A DNA stretch of 64,000 nt from Rhodopirellula sp. (GCA_002689655.1 NZHC01000119.1:1-64000); one strand, 5' to 3'. Counted from the stretch's first letter, positions 49,973 to 61,210 are shown. Notes: generated by a model not told the origin, from the sequence alone. Made by a program: numbers and translations.

Positions 49973-51838
49973 TTACTGAGCGGAGGGAGTGCGGCGGATG
50001 TGAACCATCAGTTCCCCAGCATTGTCAGCTAGTCTGTTCCAGTCATCTTGGCAGCGAAGGAACAACTGCCCGTGGTTTGGCGATACAAAGCTTTTCAACT
50101 TGCCAATGGGAAACGGATCTGAAAGTTTGAAGTTGTTGTAAATTACTGCAACCAGTTGGCCCCGCCCGATTTTGTCGCCATCAGCATCGTACTCGCCACC
50201 GTCTTTTGCGATCTTCCAATTTCCGACGGCGGCAAGGTCGTAGGATGCTCCTGTGTCAAGCTGAACCCCGGTCGCCTGCCAACCCAACAAAGCAGAGACC
50301 TTGACCTGAGTTCGCCGTTTGCCAGCCAGCGGGCTGAATTTCCGGTTCCACTGCCAAGCACAAAGGTCAGCACGGTATCCATTATCCAGTTGGTCGAGAA
50401 ACAACTCGTATTCAAATGCGAGTTGTTGCGCTGTGAGACCGTACACCACTTCGAAACTTGCACCCTTCTGCTTCTTCATCAGAGCGATCGCAAGAGGCTT
50501 GAAGCGGTCGGCATAATTGGGATTGTTGGCGAGCAGATGGCACAATGCCCAGCGCCATGCATAGTCTTGCCATGTACCTGGGTCGACTCGTCCAGGTACG
50601 GCGATTTCACGCAACTTCCGCTTGGGTTGGTGACCTTGCAAATAGGCAATCACACGGGGGTTGATATCCACGGCCCTTTTATCAAACTTCCAGTACTGTC
50701 CCATTTCTGCCAAGCCTTCGGCTAGCCACGTGGGACCCGTGGAACCGAACGCAAGGTGACAAAATCCGTGGGTGCACTCATGCTGAATGACGCCATGGTC
50801 ATCGCATGAGTACAGCACTGCTCGATGCCGATTCCCAAGTGAGGAGTTGAAACAGATACCAGCTTCGCCTTGAATTTTGGCGATCCCGGCGGGTTCGGTC
50901 AGCAAGCCGTCAGGCCAACCAGCCAGATCGCGGACGATAAAGCCTTCAACGATCCCATTGGGTGCCTGTCCAAAATATTGTGACAGAATCCCGACCATCG
51001 TTTCCAGCTTATCAAGAATGATTCGTGCTTGCCGCTCTGATATGTCTGTCATGAACGCATAGTGTTGTGAACGAATCAGCCGTGGTTTGTGCGGTTCGTC
51101 AGATAGATGCCGATACTTGGTGAGTAGTGCATCATCAACGCTCGCTCGCGCTGTCGTTTTGTTGCTGATTTCAATTTCAAGGGTTTTCGCAACGATATCT
51201 CCCGTATCCAGCCGTACTGCTACCAACTTCGTAACTTTAGCTCCGGCGCCGGCACGCCCGAAGTCATCGCTAATGAACCCGACAGTGGCGTCTTTTGCTG
51301 TCGGAATGGATAAGGTGGATTTTCTTGTAAATCCATTATTCGCTGGAATCTTCACGACCAAACGACCATTCGTCACTCGACTCAATTCGGCGACGATTTC
51401 GCATGTCGAGTGAGCACTGGCTTTATTTCCAACTTCAAGAACTCGAATTCCATTGGCATCGTCGTTACCAGTCACAAGGGAAATCTCAGCGACCTCACCC
51501 GTGGTGCGTCCTAGCCGATTTAAACGGCACTGGAATTGGATGTTTTGACCCGCCTTCAAATCATCCACCACGTAACTGCCAGTGACTACGATTTTAGCCG
51601 GTGATCGAAGGAACTGGCCACCTGCCAGTCGTACGCTTTGTTTGTCCATGGATTGAACACGAACGGTATAAGCTCGGCCAGTCTCATCTTTCACGACGAG
51701 CACATTGCCTGAAACAGATTCTACCGTTCCGGAAATGGAAATCGTTTCCTGGACCATAAGCTGTGAGTATCCAACGTTCGCGCTCAACACTACTGCTAGG
51801 AAAAAGTTAGCGAGCAAGACAAGTGGCGGTTGCTGCAT
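49973..51838 (-). CDS. Secreted putative gluzincin metallopeptidase (DUF1570/peptidase MA-like)
   Basis: GVIQHECTHGFCHLAFGSTGPTWLAEGLAEMGQYW (HExxH plus downstream E). Confidence 0.65.
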   Translation of the reverse strand: MQQPPLVLLANFFLAVVLSANVGYSQLMVQETISISGTVESVSGNVLVVKDETGRAYTVRVQSMDKQSVRLAGGQFLRSPAKIVVTGSYVVDDLKAGQNIQFQCRLNRLGRTTGEVAEISLVTGNDDANGIRVLEVGNKASAHSTCEIVAELSRVTNGRLVVKIPANNGFTRKSTLSIPTAKDATVGFISDDFGRAGAGAKVTKLVAVRLDTGDIVAKTLEIEISNKTTARASVDDALLTKYRHLSDEPHKPRLIRSQHYAFMTDISERQARIILDKLETMVGILSQYFGQAPNGIVEGFIVRDLAGWPDGLLTEPAGIAKIQGEAGICFNSSLGNRHRAVLYSCDDHGVIQHECTHGFCHLAFGSTGPTWLAEGLAEMGQYWKFDKRAVDINPRVIAYLQGHQPKRKLREIAVPGRVDPGTWQDYAWRWALCHLLANNPNYADRFKPLAIALMKKQKGASFEVVYGLTAQQLAFEYELFLDQLDNGYRADLCAWQWNRKFSPLAGKRRTQVKVSALLGWQATGVQLDTGASYDLAAVGNWKIAKDGGEYDADGDKIGRGQLVAVIYNNFKLSDPFPIGKLKSFVSPNHGQLFLRCQDDWNRLADNAGELMVHIRRTPSAQ

Positions 51839-52955
51839 GGATTATCTCTCATCGTGGGGGGCTGATGATTGCGCACGTTACCTCACGATAGCATGACTCG
51901 CTAGGCCTCGAATGCGAATCTGTTTTAGGTCAGCTTTTGACGTGATAATTACTGCGAGTGGCAACAACGCGATCACGATTTTCCTGTCGCGGTTCACCGT
52001 CCAAACAAGAAGCGGTGTTGTGCTTGTGAAGGAGAGAACCATGTCCATTCACAGCTCACAATCTACAAGGCGATGTGCGACGGACTTCTCACTTCAAATG
52101 GGTTGCTGGTAACCACACTGAGGTCGGTTAGTGAGAATAACTCTTGGATGCGAGGCGGGACATTGGGATCACTCATGAACCGCTGTTCGGTATTTGTAGG
52201 GTGACAATATCTGTGACACAAACGGCATGCTTGTTTTATTTCAGTACAGCGGTACTGTTCCCAATGAACATCTGTATTTCAGTTTGGCCGAATTAAAAAG
52301 TAGTCCTGCCTTAACCATGGCGAAAGGTTGCTTGAGGTTAAATGAATTGAGCGAATAAAAAAGGTTGTCCTGATTCAGTGCATCCGCCGTACAACAATTT
52401 ACAACACGCCTTGCGCTATAAGCTTCGCTTACCAATGTGCTGCGAACGAGCTTTCCCTTCTGGGCCATCAACTGCCGCATTTCATCCGTATCCCCTAGAA
52501 TATCAAGTTTGTCCAACTCGATGCTGAACCGGTTTCCCAGTGGTGCCTCCGTAGCAAGTTCAACCATCTATTCGAGGATCTTGCAGGTCAGCTTTTCCGC
52601 TTTCTCCTGATGACTTAATTTTTTCGTGGTGGCTGTTGGGCGATACACGGCGGGGTGTTAGGAGTCTGCGATGACTCACGGAGCCTTTTCTTTTCAGATT
52701 GGATCGGCGCTTTTAAGCTCAAAAAGCATGCTTCAGTCCAATGTGTTTGGATTTTGTAATACGGGTGCGAATTTCCCGCTCTGAGCGTGTTCTCGACTGG
52801 ATCGGTGGTTTTGGTGCAGGAGAAAATCAGATGTTTAGTATTTAGCGAAACGAGCAGTCAAAGGAACTCATTCCATATTTTACGAAATTGATCCGTAACC
52901 TTTCTCCGTTCAAAGTTATTTCCCGACATCCAACGTCAGAATCTTGCTGTGCATA

Positions 52956-53486
52956 ATGCGTGATACCCAATTTGAATTTGTTCAATTGTTGACGTCCCAC
53001 CAAGGGCGATTGTATGCGTATGTGTTTTCGTTGCTAGGCAATGTTGACCAGGCACGCGATGTGATGCAGGAAACCAACAAGGTGCTGTGGCAGAAGTCGA
53101 GTGAGTTTGAATTGGGGACCAACTTTGCCGCATGGATGATGAGGACAGCTTACTATCAGGTGATGGCACATCGCCAGAAATGTGCTCGTGAACGCCTTGT
53201 CTTTGATGATGAAATGACTGCCCAGTTGGCGACTGCGTCAGAAGTGCGAACTTCGCAGATGGAACAAAGACAGAAGCTGCTACAGGATTGCTTGGAAAAA
53301 TTGTCAGACAAAAATCGTGATCTGATACGGGCACGGTACCGTGATGGATATGAATTGGTGGTGATTGCCGAAAAAATGAACCGGAAAACTAACGCAATCA
53401 AGCAGGCTCTATTTCGAGCTCGCGCCGCGCTGATTGAATGTGTGCGAGCCAATTCGGAAGGACCGATCACCGGAGACGCACCATGA
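52956..53486 (+). CDS. ECF-type RNA polymerase sigma-70 factor (planctomycete/verrucomicrobial type)
   Basis: RLYAYVFSLLGNVDQARDVMQETNKVLWQK; CLEKLSDKNRDLIRARYRDGYELVVIAEKMNRKTNAIKQALFRARAAL. Confidence 0.9.
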   Translation: MRDTQFEFVQLLTSHQGRLYAYVFSLLGNVDQARDVMQETNKVLWQKSSEFELGTNFAAWMMRTAYYQVMAHRQKCARERLVFDDEMTAQLATASEVRTSQMEQRQKLLQDCLEKLSDKNRDLIRARYRDGYELVVIAEKMNRKTNAIKQALFRARAALIECVRANSEGPITGDAP

Positions 53487-54982
53487 ATCAGTCGGAGGTC
53501 CCACCAGAATTGCAACCATTGCTGCTGGAACTGTTTGAAGGAACACTTGACGCCGAGGCAGGCGATCAGTTGCAGCAGCGTCTCCGAACCGACCCACATG
53601 CGATGGCGTTGTACATCGATTTCTGTGAGATGCATGCGGCATTGGCATGGGAACATGGTCAAGTCATTGCCGACATCACGCCGCCAGTGGTGGACTACAA
53701 GACAACAGGGAATCGACCCGCCCGGCTACGATGGATGACTGCGATCGCGGGAACGCTACTTGCCATTGCAGTTGTCACTTGGTCGCTGAGAGATTCCAAC
53801 GCGATACCGACTGGTCCAGTGGTTGCATCTATCGAGCAGAATGTGCATGCCACGATGTTTGCGGGCCAACGTGAGTGGACCCAAGATGAAATTCGTGCAG
53901 GACAGTACGTGTTGAATCAGGGTCTTGTGCAAATCAAGTACGCATCCGGTGTGACCATTTATCTGGAAGCCCCTGCAAAATTCGAGGCAGTGGATAGAAA
54001 ACGCGTGGTTCTGCATGAGGGCCGACTGTCTGCGACCGTGCCTCCCGAGGGTGTCGGTTTTACGGTCGAAACGAGAGAAGCAGAAGTCGTTGATTTTGGA
54101 ACGGAGTTTTCGGTCGAAGCCGTGCTGGGTCAGAGCGAAGTACATGTGTTTGACGGGCATGTGCGCGTACAACCAAAACAGTCGGTCGATCAATCATCCG
54201 AAGCAGTCGATCTGTGGACTGACGAGGCAGTCCGGATCGCTGATACGACCCGACAGGCTTCAGGAATCGATTTGGCAAAGCACCGGTTCATTCGTAGCAT
54301 CAAAGAGCCCAAAGCGGCGTACGTCGATGCGGTGCGTGATTTAAATCCTACAGCCTATTATCGCATGCCGATTCGCCAGCAAGGATTGCATTGTTTGCCG
54401 GAAGAGTACTCCGGTCGGGTGCTGACGGGTGAAGGTCGCCGACCTGCCTGTGCTCCAGGTTTTTCGGGCGGATCACTGCGCGTGGGTGGTCGATCTATCG
54501 GACGTGGTGCGATCGTTCAGAATGCCCCTGAGATTTCAAGTGAATTTACAATCATGGCCTGGGTTTATGCCGAGGGACGTGCTAAGAACGCAGTTTTGGC
54601 GACAAACATCACAAAGAACAATGGCTGCTTCGCGTGGATGCTTGATGATGACAGTGGCCGAATGAAGATGAGGGTGAGGGATCAAGATGGCGAACTGGTT
54701 GAGTGTGTGACGCGGGAAACCATTGAATTGAAAAAGTGGCACCACTTTGCCTGCACCTATGACGGTGACATGCTAAAACTGTTTCGTAATGGCGAAATGA
54801 GTGAATCACAGCCGTGTGAATCGCTTGCTGAATCTCGTGGATCAATACTCCATTTTGGAACAAACTGGCGAGGAAGGCATCGCTGGGAAGGTCGTATTGA
54901 TGAGGTTGCCATCTTCGATAAGGCGCTGAGTCACCAACAAATTGACAGCCTAATGTTGCTTGGCGATCCCAGTCAACAGTAA
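53483..54982 (+). CDS. FecR domain plus LamG-like (laminin G/concanavalin) domain protein
   Basis: Single TM (WMTAIAGTLLAIAVVTWSL), FecR-like YLEAPAKFEAVDRKRVVLHEGRLSATVPPEGVGFTVETREAEVVDFGTEFSVEA, LamG EFTIMAWVYAEGRAKNAVLATN...WHHFACTYDGDMLKLFRNGEM. Confidence 0.85.
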   Translation: MNQSEVPPELQPLLLELFEGTLDAEAGDQLQQRLRTDPHAMALYIDFCEMHAALAWEHGQVIADITPPVVDYKTTGNRPARLRWMTAIAGTLLAIAVVTWSLRDSNAIPTGPVVASIEQNVHATMFAGQREWTQDEIRAGQYVLNQGLVQIKYASGVTIYLEAPAKFEAVDRKRVVLHEGRLSATVPPEGVGFTVETREAEVVDFGTEFSVEAVLGQSEVHVFDGHVRVQPKQSVDQSSEAVDLWTDEAVRIADTTRQASGIDLAKHRFIRSIKEPKAAYVDAVRDLNPTAYYRMPIRQQGLHCLPEEYSGRVLTGEGRRPACAPGFSGGSLRVGGRSIGRGAIVQNAPEISSEFTIMAWVYAEGRAKNAVLATNITKNNGCFAWMLDDDSGRMKMRVRDQDGELVECVTRETIELKKWHHFACTYDGDMLKLFRNGEMSESQPCESLAESRGSILHFGTNWRGRHRWEGRIDEVAIFDKALSHQQIDSLMLLGDPSQQ

Positions 54983-55033
54983 AGATTGACCTTTATAATG
55001 ATTCAAAGTTCGCCAATCAAAAAAGGGCATGGC

Positions 55034-57073
55034 ATGAACGCCGAACATCGAAAATGGCGACGAGCTACATCAGTTCTGATCACCGTTCTTTCTTTATTTT
55101 GCACGCCAGGTTTCTTGTGTTTGCCGGTCTCGGGTGAAGAGGGTCAGAAAACCAAGCGTCAAGAGAAAAAGGTGCAGATTCGAGAGGAACGGCTTGAAAA
55201 GCGACGCACAAAAAAAGCGGAAGCAAACAAACCGATAGACACCGCAACGCAACCTGATTCGGAACCGATTACTGAACCCGTTGTGAGAAAAATCACCAAT
55301 GAACAGGTCTCGATCGCTGCTCGAAAAATCGACGCGTTGGTGGTTGCTAATCTGAAACAGTACAATCAAAGTCCCGCGCCGCCTGCGAATGAATTGGTTT
55401 TACTCAGACGTGTCTATCTGGATCTGATCGGTCGTATCCCAACCGCCATCGAAATGGAACGTTTTCAGTCGACTAAGAATCCTGACCGACTGAACTCCTT
55501 GATCGACGAGTTGCTCGATTCGCAAGGACACCGCTCCCATCTGTTCAACTATTTTGCCGACATGTTGCGAATTTCTGATGATTTTTATCGAGTCGGGACG
55601 GCGCACAGCTATCAAAGTTGGCTCAAGAAACAGATTCGCCAAAATCGACCTTGGGATGCCATGGTTACCGAGATGATGACTGCCGAGGGAGCCTTCGGAA
55701 ATCACGGGGCCGCCGGCTACCTGCTTCGTGACGCGGGTATGCCTTTGGACAGTCTCTCCAATACCTTGACCACCTTCATGGGAGCCAATGTTGCGTGTGC
55801 GCAATGTCATGATCATCCATTTGCCGACTGGTCCCAGGACGACTTTTATAAAATGGCTGCCTTTTTTGGTGCAACGCGATTCGAGAGAGATGATAGCCGA
55901 AAACCCGCCAGATCGATTGCCACAAACGAATTCAAAAAATCCACTCTGGTCACCCTCCTGCAGCCAAATCTGTCACGTGTCGTATTCGAAAAGGGTCGCT
56001 CTCTGAAGTATCCCGAAGATTATCAGTACGATGATGAACTGCCTGGTAAGAAAGTCATTGCCAAGTTCATCACATGGGAAGACACACCGACTGTGCCAGT
56101 CGCTGCCTACGCGAGTTCGCCGAAGACATTGCGAACCCAATTCGCAAATTGGATGACTGCCAAGGGGAACCCACGATTTGCTTCGGCGATTGCCAACCGG
56201 ATGTGGAAGCGATTTTTTGGAGTTGCTGTTCAGGAACCGATCACCGACTTGGATCAGAAAGAGTTGGCGACCAACCCAGAGCTGTTGACATTTCTGAGTA
56301 CTGTGATGTGTGCAGTCGATTTTGACCTGCGTGAATTTCAACGGGTACTTTTGCGTACCAATATCTATCGACGTCAGGCCTGCCCGATACCTGACGAAGG
56401 GGTTCCATTCCGATTTGCCGGCCCGATGCTTCGGCGGATGACAGCCGAGCAGGTGTGGGACTCGATTGTGATTTTGAACAGTGGAACCGAACCGGAAGGA
56501 TATGTCCGTGATTTGGGTCCAGAAATCGCTGAACTGGTAATTCCCTCGTTTGTGATTCCCGAGAAGATAGAAGGTTGGGACGTTGGAAAACGTGAACAGG
56601 TCTTTGCCCATGCTCGCGATGTGCTCGCTCAACGTGGGGTGAACGGGGAAAAAATGAGTGTGGGAGGTCGTGGTCTTTTCTCTTCAAAAGGAAAACGTAG
56701 GGGCGTCAATTGGATACGGGCGAGTGAGTTGACACAGCCCGCGAGACCTGACCACCTGTTGCGCATCGCTGGACAGTCTGATCGGAACGTACCCGACGAC
56801 TCTGCGACCGAGGGGGGAATCACCGAAGCGCTGGCCATGATGAATGGAGAAGCGGCCGAAGCCGTGATTGGAAATGAATCACTGGTCATGCAGCAGGCTG
56901 TACTTCGCAGTCAAGATGCGGACAAAGTGGATTTCCTGTATCGGAGTTTCCTGACGAGAAGTCCAAGCCGTGCTGAACAGCTGACCTGTGCCAAAGTACT
57001 TGAACTTCGAATGGGCATCAACGACATCGCGTGGGCGTTGCTGAACAGTCGCGAATTCATGTTCATTCAATAA
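55034..57073 (+). CDS. DUF1549/DUF1553 domain-containing protein
   Basis: LVLLRRVYLDLIGRIPTAIEMERF; CAQCHDHPFADWSQDDFYKMAAFF; RRMTAEQVWDSIVILNSG; FLYRSFLTRSPSRAE. Confidence 0.95.
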   Translation: MNAEHRKWRRATSVLITVLSLFCTPGFLCLPVSGEEGQKTKRQEKKVQIREERLEKRRTKKAEANKPIDTATQPDSEPITEPVVRKITNEQVSIAARKIDALVVANLKQYNQSPAPPANELVLLRRVYLDLIGRIPTAIEMERFQSTKNPDRLNSLIDELLDSQGHRSHLFNYFADMLRISDDFYRVGTAHSYQSWLKKQIRQNRPWDAMVTEMMTAEGAFGNHGAAGYLLRDAGMPLDSLSNTLTTFMGANVACAQCHDHPFADWSQDDFYKMAAFFGATRFERDDSRKPARSIATNEFKKSTLVTLLQPNLSRVVFEKGRSLKYPEDYQYDDELPGKKVIAKFITWEDTPTVPVAAYASSPKTLRTQFANWMTAKGNPRFASAIANRMWKRFFGVAVQEPITDLDQKELATNPELLTFLSTVMCAVDFDLREFQRVLLRTNIYRRQACPIPDEGVPFRFAGPMLRRMTAEQVWDSIVILNSGTEPEGYVRDLGPEIAELVIPSFVIPEKIEGWDVGKREQVFAHARDVLAQRGVNGEKMSVGGRGLFSSKGKRRGVNWIRASELTQPARPDHLLRIAGQSDRNVPDDSATEGGITEALAMMNGEAAEAVIGNESLVMQQAVLRSQDADKVDFLYRSFLTRSPSRAEQLTCAKVLELRMGINDIAWALLNSREFMFIQ

Positions 57074-57091
57074 CAATACTGAGCACTGACC

Positions 57092-58369
57092 ATGATGGAT
57101 GATCCACTTCAGAAATTCGATTCCGCGACTCGGCGACAGTTTGTGCAGCGGATGGCGGCGACGGCTTTTGGGCTGAATATTTTGCCCACCGCAAGTTCGC
57201 TGGCTGACGAGTCCGAGGAGATTCCCAGCAGTGGGCCCGGTTTCGGATCGGCCAAAAGCGTGATCGTTTTGCAGCTCAATGGTGGAGTGAGCCATATCGA
57301 TACCTTGGATCCCAAAAAAGGGAACGGTCCTGGCAAGGCGATCAACACTGCGGCCGATTTTCAGGTCACTGAGTATTTGCCGCGAATCGCCAAAGTAGCT
57401 GACCGGATTTGCGTGCTGAGATCAATGGCCGCCGAAGTCGGCGTACACGCCCCGGCCAAGTACGTCATGAGAACCGGATACAACGGTCGCGGTACGGTTG
57501 TGCATCCGAATATCGGCGCGTGGGCCCAACATTATCTCGGACGCAGTCATGCCCAAATGCCGAGTAGCGTGTGTATCAACCAGCGCAGTGCTCGGGGGAA
57601 CGGTTTCTTTTCCAGCAGCCATGCGCCGTTGGCCATCGGAGAGCCGAATTCAGGAATCGGTAATATCGATGCATTGACTGGGGACCACTTGATGCTGAAG
57701 AGAACACAGCTACTCAACGCACTGGATTCCGATTTTCGAAAGCGTTATCAGGATAAGCAGGTACAGGCCTATAACGGTTTCTACGATGACGCGGTCACGC
57801 TGATGAAGAGCAGTGAGCTCGATGCATTTGACCTGAAAAAGGAAGCGGCAAAGGTCCGTGAAGCGTACGGCAGTTCTCGGTTTGGGCAAGGCTGTCTGCT
57901 CGCCCGCAGGCTTGTGCAATCGGGGGTGCGATTTGTTGAAGTGGCCCACGAAGGGTGGGACATGCACAAGAATCTGGAAGATGATATTACCGAACTGACA
58001 CCGGTTTTTGATCAGGCCTTCTCAGCCTTGCTGCGTGATCTTGAAAATCAGGGAATTTTGGATCACACCCTTGTTGTTGTATCGACCGAATTTGGTCGGA
58101 AACCAAAGTTCGATGGCAATGGTCGCGGCCATCATCCGGTCTGTTTTTCCACAGTGCTCGCGGGCGGGGGAATCAAGCGAGGCTACGTGCACGGAGCAAG
58201 TAATGGCGATGGGGGTTACGTTGATCGAGACGAAGTGACGATCGGCAATTTTCACGCCACCATCGGATGGGCGATGGGACTGCCGCTGTCCACCGAAGCC
58301 GTTTCACCCAGTGGAAGACCATTCACAGTTGGCGATAAGGAAAAACCTGTCATGAATGTATTCGCATGA
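57092..58369 (+). CDS. DUF1501 domain-containing protein
   Basis: TRRQFVQRMAATAFG; VIVLQLNGGVSHIDTLDPK; VVVSTEFGRKPKFDGNGRGHHPVCFSTVLAGGGIKRGYVHGASNGDGGYV. Confidence 0.95.
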   Translation: MMDDPLQKFDSATRRQFVQRMAATAFGLNILPTASSLADESEEIPSSGPGFGSAKSVIVLQLNGGVSHIDTLDPKKGNGPGKAINTAADFQVTEYLPRIAKVADRICVLRSMAAEVGVHAPAKYVMRTGYNGRGTVVHPNIGAWAQHYLGRSHAQMPSSVCINQRSARGNGFFSSSHAPLAIGEPNSGIGNIDALTGDHLMLKRTQLLNALDSDFRKRYQDKQVQAYNGFYDDAVTLMKSSELDAFDLKKEAAKVREAYGSSRFGQGCLLARRLVQSGVRFVEVAHEGWDMHKNLEDDITELTPVFDQAFSALLRDLENQGILDHTLVVVSTEFGRKPKFDGNGRGHHPVCFSTVLAGGGIKRGYVHGASNGDGGYVDRDEVTIGNFHATIGWAMGLPLSTEAVSPSGRPFTVGDKEKPVMNVFA

Positions 58370-58491
58370 CATAACGCTTTCTCGTTTGTGAGCTGCCCGC
58401 GCCGCGGATGATCAACCCTGTGTTTGAGCCGACTGCCACCCAGTAATTCAACCCTTCATCGATCCCGGAACACGTTCTCAGGCTGTCCAAA

Positions 58492-59229
58492 ATGCGATCA
58501 TGCACCCACCTGCTCATTCTTTTTCTCCTGCCCGCTACGCTCCACGGCCAAAGTAACAGCAAGGGTGCGAGTAGCCCCGTGGTGGTGGGCGAGTTGAAGT
58601 CGGTGGAGGGCAATCAGTTTAAAGTGCTGCAAGGTGGCGAATTGCTTCGTAAACTCGTGCTCCGTCCCAAGAGCCATGTCCACTATGTTGGCATGCATGA
58701 CAAGGCCGCTCACCATCCGGTCGCGGGTTACGGTGTCAAAGCCAAAGTGGAAAAAGATGGCAGCATCAAATCGATTCTGTTCACGCAACCCATCGGCAAA
58801 ATGGTGCCACTGGGTGAAAGACGGCTGATGATGTCAGAGCGTGAACTATTCGAAAAAATTGACGAGGATCGGAATGGAATGGTGAGCTATGTCGAATTCG
58901 CCCGCTCCATCTACCACTCGCCAAAACATGGACCAGATGGTTTTAGAAAATATGACAGAGACGGCGACGGCGGACTGAATCAAGAAGAGTTTAATCGTAG
59001 TTTGAGTACGGTCGCTTGGTGGAAATTTTCTCGCAAGCAATCCGCTGACTGGATTGCGAACGCGGATGAAGATGACAATGGCAAATTGACGCTCGATGAA
59101 TTCAAGGCGATCTGCACCAGCGGAAATCACATTGACAATGTTTTTCGTCGCACCGACAAAGACAAATCCGGTGACTTGAGTGGGACAGAAGTGACTGCCT
59201 ACATCGAATCCATCACTAAGAAAATGTGA
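58492..59229 (+). CDS. Secreted EF-hand domain protein
   Basis: Four EF-hand-like loops: DEDRNGMVSYVEF, DRDGDGGLNQEEF, DEDDNGKLTLDEF, DKDKSGDLSGTEV. Confidence 0.85.
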   Translation: MRSCTHLLILFLLPATLHGQSNSKGASSPVVVGELKSVEGNQFKVLQGGELLRKLVLRPKSHVHYVGMHDKAAHHPVAGYGVKAKVEKDGSIKSILFTQPIGKMVPLGERRLMMSERELFEKIDEDRNGMVSYVEFARSIYHSPKHGPDGFRKYDRDGDGGLNQEEFNRSLSTVAWWKFSRKQSADWIANADEDDNGKLTLDEFKAICTSGNHIDNVFRRTDKDKSGDLSGTEVTAYIESITKKM

Positions 59230-59690
59230 TTTGAAAACTCACTGTTGCACGGAGGATGGCGCTGCCTGTTCGATAATAAGTGCAGGGACTGCCCAGCCGG
59301 AGTAGCGTAAACGCATGCTGTGGTGCTGGTGTTCTGTGGTGAAGAAATAGGCAATCGTGCCCAGCCTGCAGTGCTTCTTTCATCAGCAACAGTGGAGAAG
59401 AGCTGTCTTGTGTGCGAACGGGTGGCAGCCAGCTCTATCGATCCCAGTCAGGCCTATTCACCACCGGGCAATTTGCTACGTTTGTGATGCTGGTAAGTCA
59501 AAACGCGGGTTTTGTCGCGTATCCCGAAGTCATGGTTCAAAATCCGTGTTGCAGTCATCATTAGGCTGGCCAGTCGCTGCAAGCGGGGCGGTTTAACGAG
59601 CTGTTTGTTTGATGGAACCGACTCGCTGACAGCTGAAAGACTGAATAACTTGACCTTCTGTGTTACATGATTAAGAGGCTGTTGAATCCC

Positions 59691-60242
59691 ATGTATGACA
59701 AAGACAGAATTATCTATCAACTTGAGCGTACTCGTGTGCTTTCTCTCCAGATGATTGAACGCGTCCCGCACGATCAGTGGTTTGACATGCCGACGGGGGT
59801 GACACACGTCGCCTGGAACGTTGGACACATGGCGATTGCTGAATATTTTTTGGGGCTGGTTTTTGTCCGCGGTGCACGCGAAAAAGATCGCGATTTTATT
59901 CCAGAAGCTTATGTAGAGCTTTTTGGATATGGTTCGGTTGCTACCTCTGATCCGTCTTCTTATCCCAGTCCCTCGGAAATACTGAAGGTACTTGGCTCCG
60001 TTCACAAAACACTACTCGATGAAACACGAGCGATGCCCGCAGAAGAGTTGAGTGAGACTTGCGAGTTTCTCGAAGGAGAGTTTGATCACCATCCAATTTT
60101 TGAACAAAAAGGTGGTGCACTGGAGTGGCTCGGTTATCACGAGCACGTACACATCGGAGCAATCGGACTGTTGAGACGCGAACTTGGATCGAAGCCCATC
60201 GAGTATTTTCAAGAGTCGCGAGAAGGAAAACGCTTCGCATAG
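59691..60242 (+). CDS. DinB-superfamily protein
   Basis: MYDKDRIIYQLERTRVLSLQMIERVPHDQWFDMPTGVTHVAWNVGHMAIAEYFLGL; LEWLGYHEHVHIGAIGLLRRELG. Confidence 0.75.
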   Translation: MYDKDRIIYQLERTRVLSLQMIERVPHDQWFDMPTGVTHVAWNVGHMAIAEYFLGLVFVRGAREKDRDFIPEAYVELFGYGSVATSDPSSYPSPSEILKVLGSVHKTLLDETRAMPAEELSETCEFLEGEFDHHPIFEQKGGALEWLGYHEHVHIGAIGLLRRELGSKPIEYFQESREGKRFA

Positions 60243-60338
60243 GTTTCTCCGCAATCCAATTAGTTCTATGTGGCAGTACGCCTGTCCCTTTCTCTCGTTT
60301 TGGTGTCATGGATGAATCAATGGAGAAAAGGATTGGCT

Positions 60339-60477
60339 GACCGTGGCAGCAGGCGTCTCAGTTGCCAACGCGTCTTATTGCAGCGATCGCCTGTGTTGTT
60401 GCTTTGACGGCAATTGCGATGGCAATCGCCCTGCTGTGATGAGCATTTTGAGCCTTTCGTTTTTTGAGTTCGGGCAC
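60339..60477 (-). pseudogene. Truncated duplicate of the 3' end of the HEAT-repeat gene at 61409-62347
   Basis: Minus strand reads PELKKRKAQNAHHSRAIAIAIAVKATTQAIAAIRRVGN* versus PELEKLRAQNDHHGRAIAIAMAVKAAKHAIAAIKPVGK*. Confidence 0.85.
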
Positions 60478-60561
60478 AGGCCTCGTTTCCCAAAACGCCC
60501 GGGACAGTCGCCGGAAGACGGCTGTTTCTGTCCCCTGTTCTTTATCCTCAACACATCAATT

Positions 60562-61095
60562 TCACTCACTCGCAGGCTTGGAGCTCAAGATATTGTCAAA
60601 AGTGACGATATGCGGGCCGAATGTGGGCCGCTTGAATTCGGTTTCATCGTCCTGGCTGGGTAAAATGATTTCAGACAACACAGAGTCACATGCCTCGTCG
60701 AAAGTGAGACCACCGTCTTTCATAAGTATCTCCAACCAGAAGTAGATTTCCAGATTCAACGAGAGATAATCATCTCCGTCGCCTGACACTCGATCTTGAC
60801 CAGGGTCTGGTTTTGGATCAGGTTCAGGTGCTGGCTCCGGATCAGGTTCTGGTTTTGGATCGGGGTCTGGTAACCGAAACGGAGGTTCACCGTTGCTGGG
60901 TTGCCACCACCATGAATCATCGTCTCCCCGCATCACTCCCGGTTGATCGGTTGGCGAGAGGGTAATCGTTACGCTGGATGATCTAGGCTCTTCAATGTCA
61001 GTGCAGGGTGTTTTGCCATCAACGGCAAACGCGATTTGAAAGCTGCAGGCAACAAATGCCATCGCGAGTGTCAGTTTTTTACTTGTGATTGCCAT
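60562..61095 (-). CDS. Secreted protein with PDPxPEP low-complexity linker
   Basis: Signal peptide MAITSKKLTLAMAFVACSFQIAFA; PDPDPKPEPDPEPAPEPDPKPDPGQD. Confidence 0.6.
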   Translation of the reverse strand: MAITSKKLTLAMAFVACSFQIAFAVDGKTPCTDIEEPRSSSVTITLSPTDQPGVMRGDDDSWWWQPSNGEPPFRLPDPDPKPEPDPEPAPEPDPKPDPGQDRVSGDGDDYLSLNLEIYFWLEILMKDGGLTFDEACDSVLSEIILPSQDDETEFKRPTFGPHIVTFDNILSSKPASE

Positions 61096-61210
61096 ATCTT
61101 TCTCCACAACTCAAGATCTTTCACGTGGCGGAACGTCCGCCCCTGTACGGTAGATACAGCGGCGAGGCAGCTTTCTTACAACGATTTCTTTTTTTAACGC
61201 AGATTCATAT

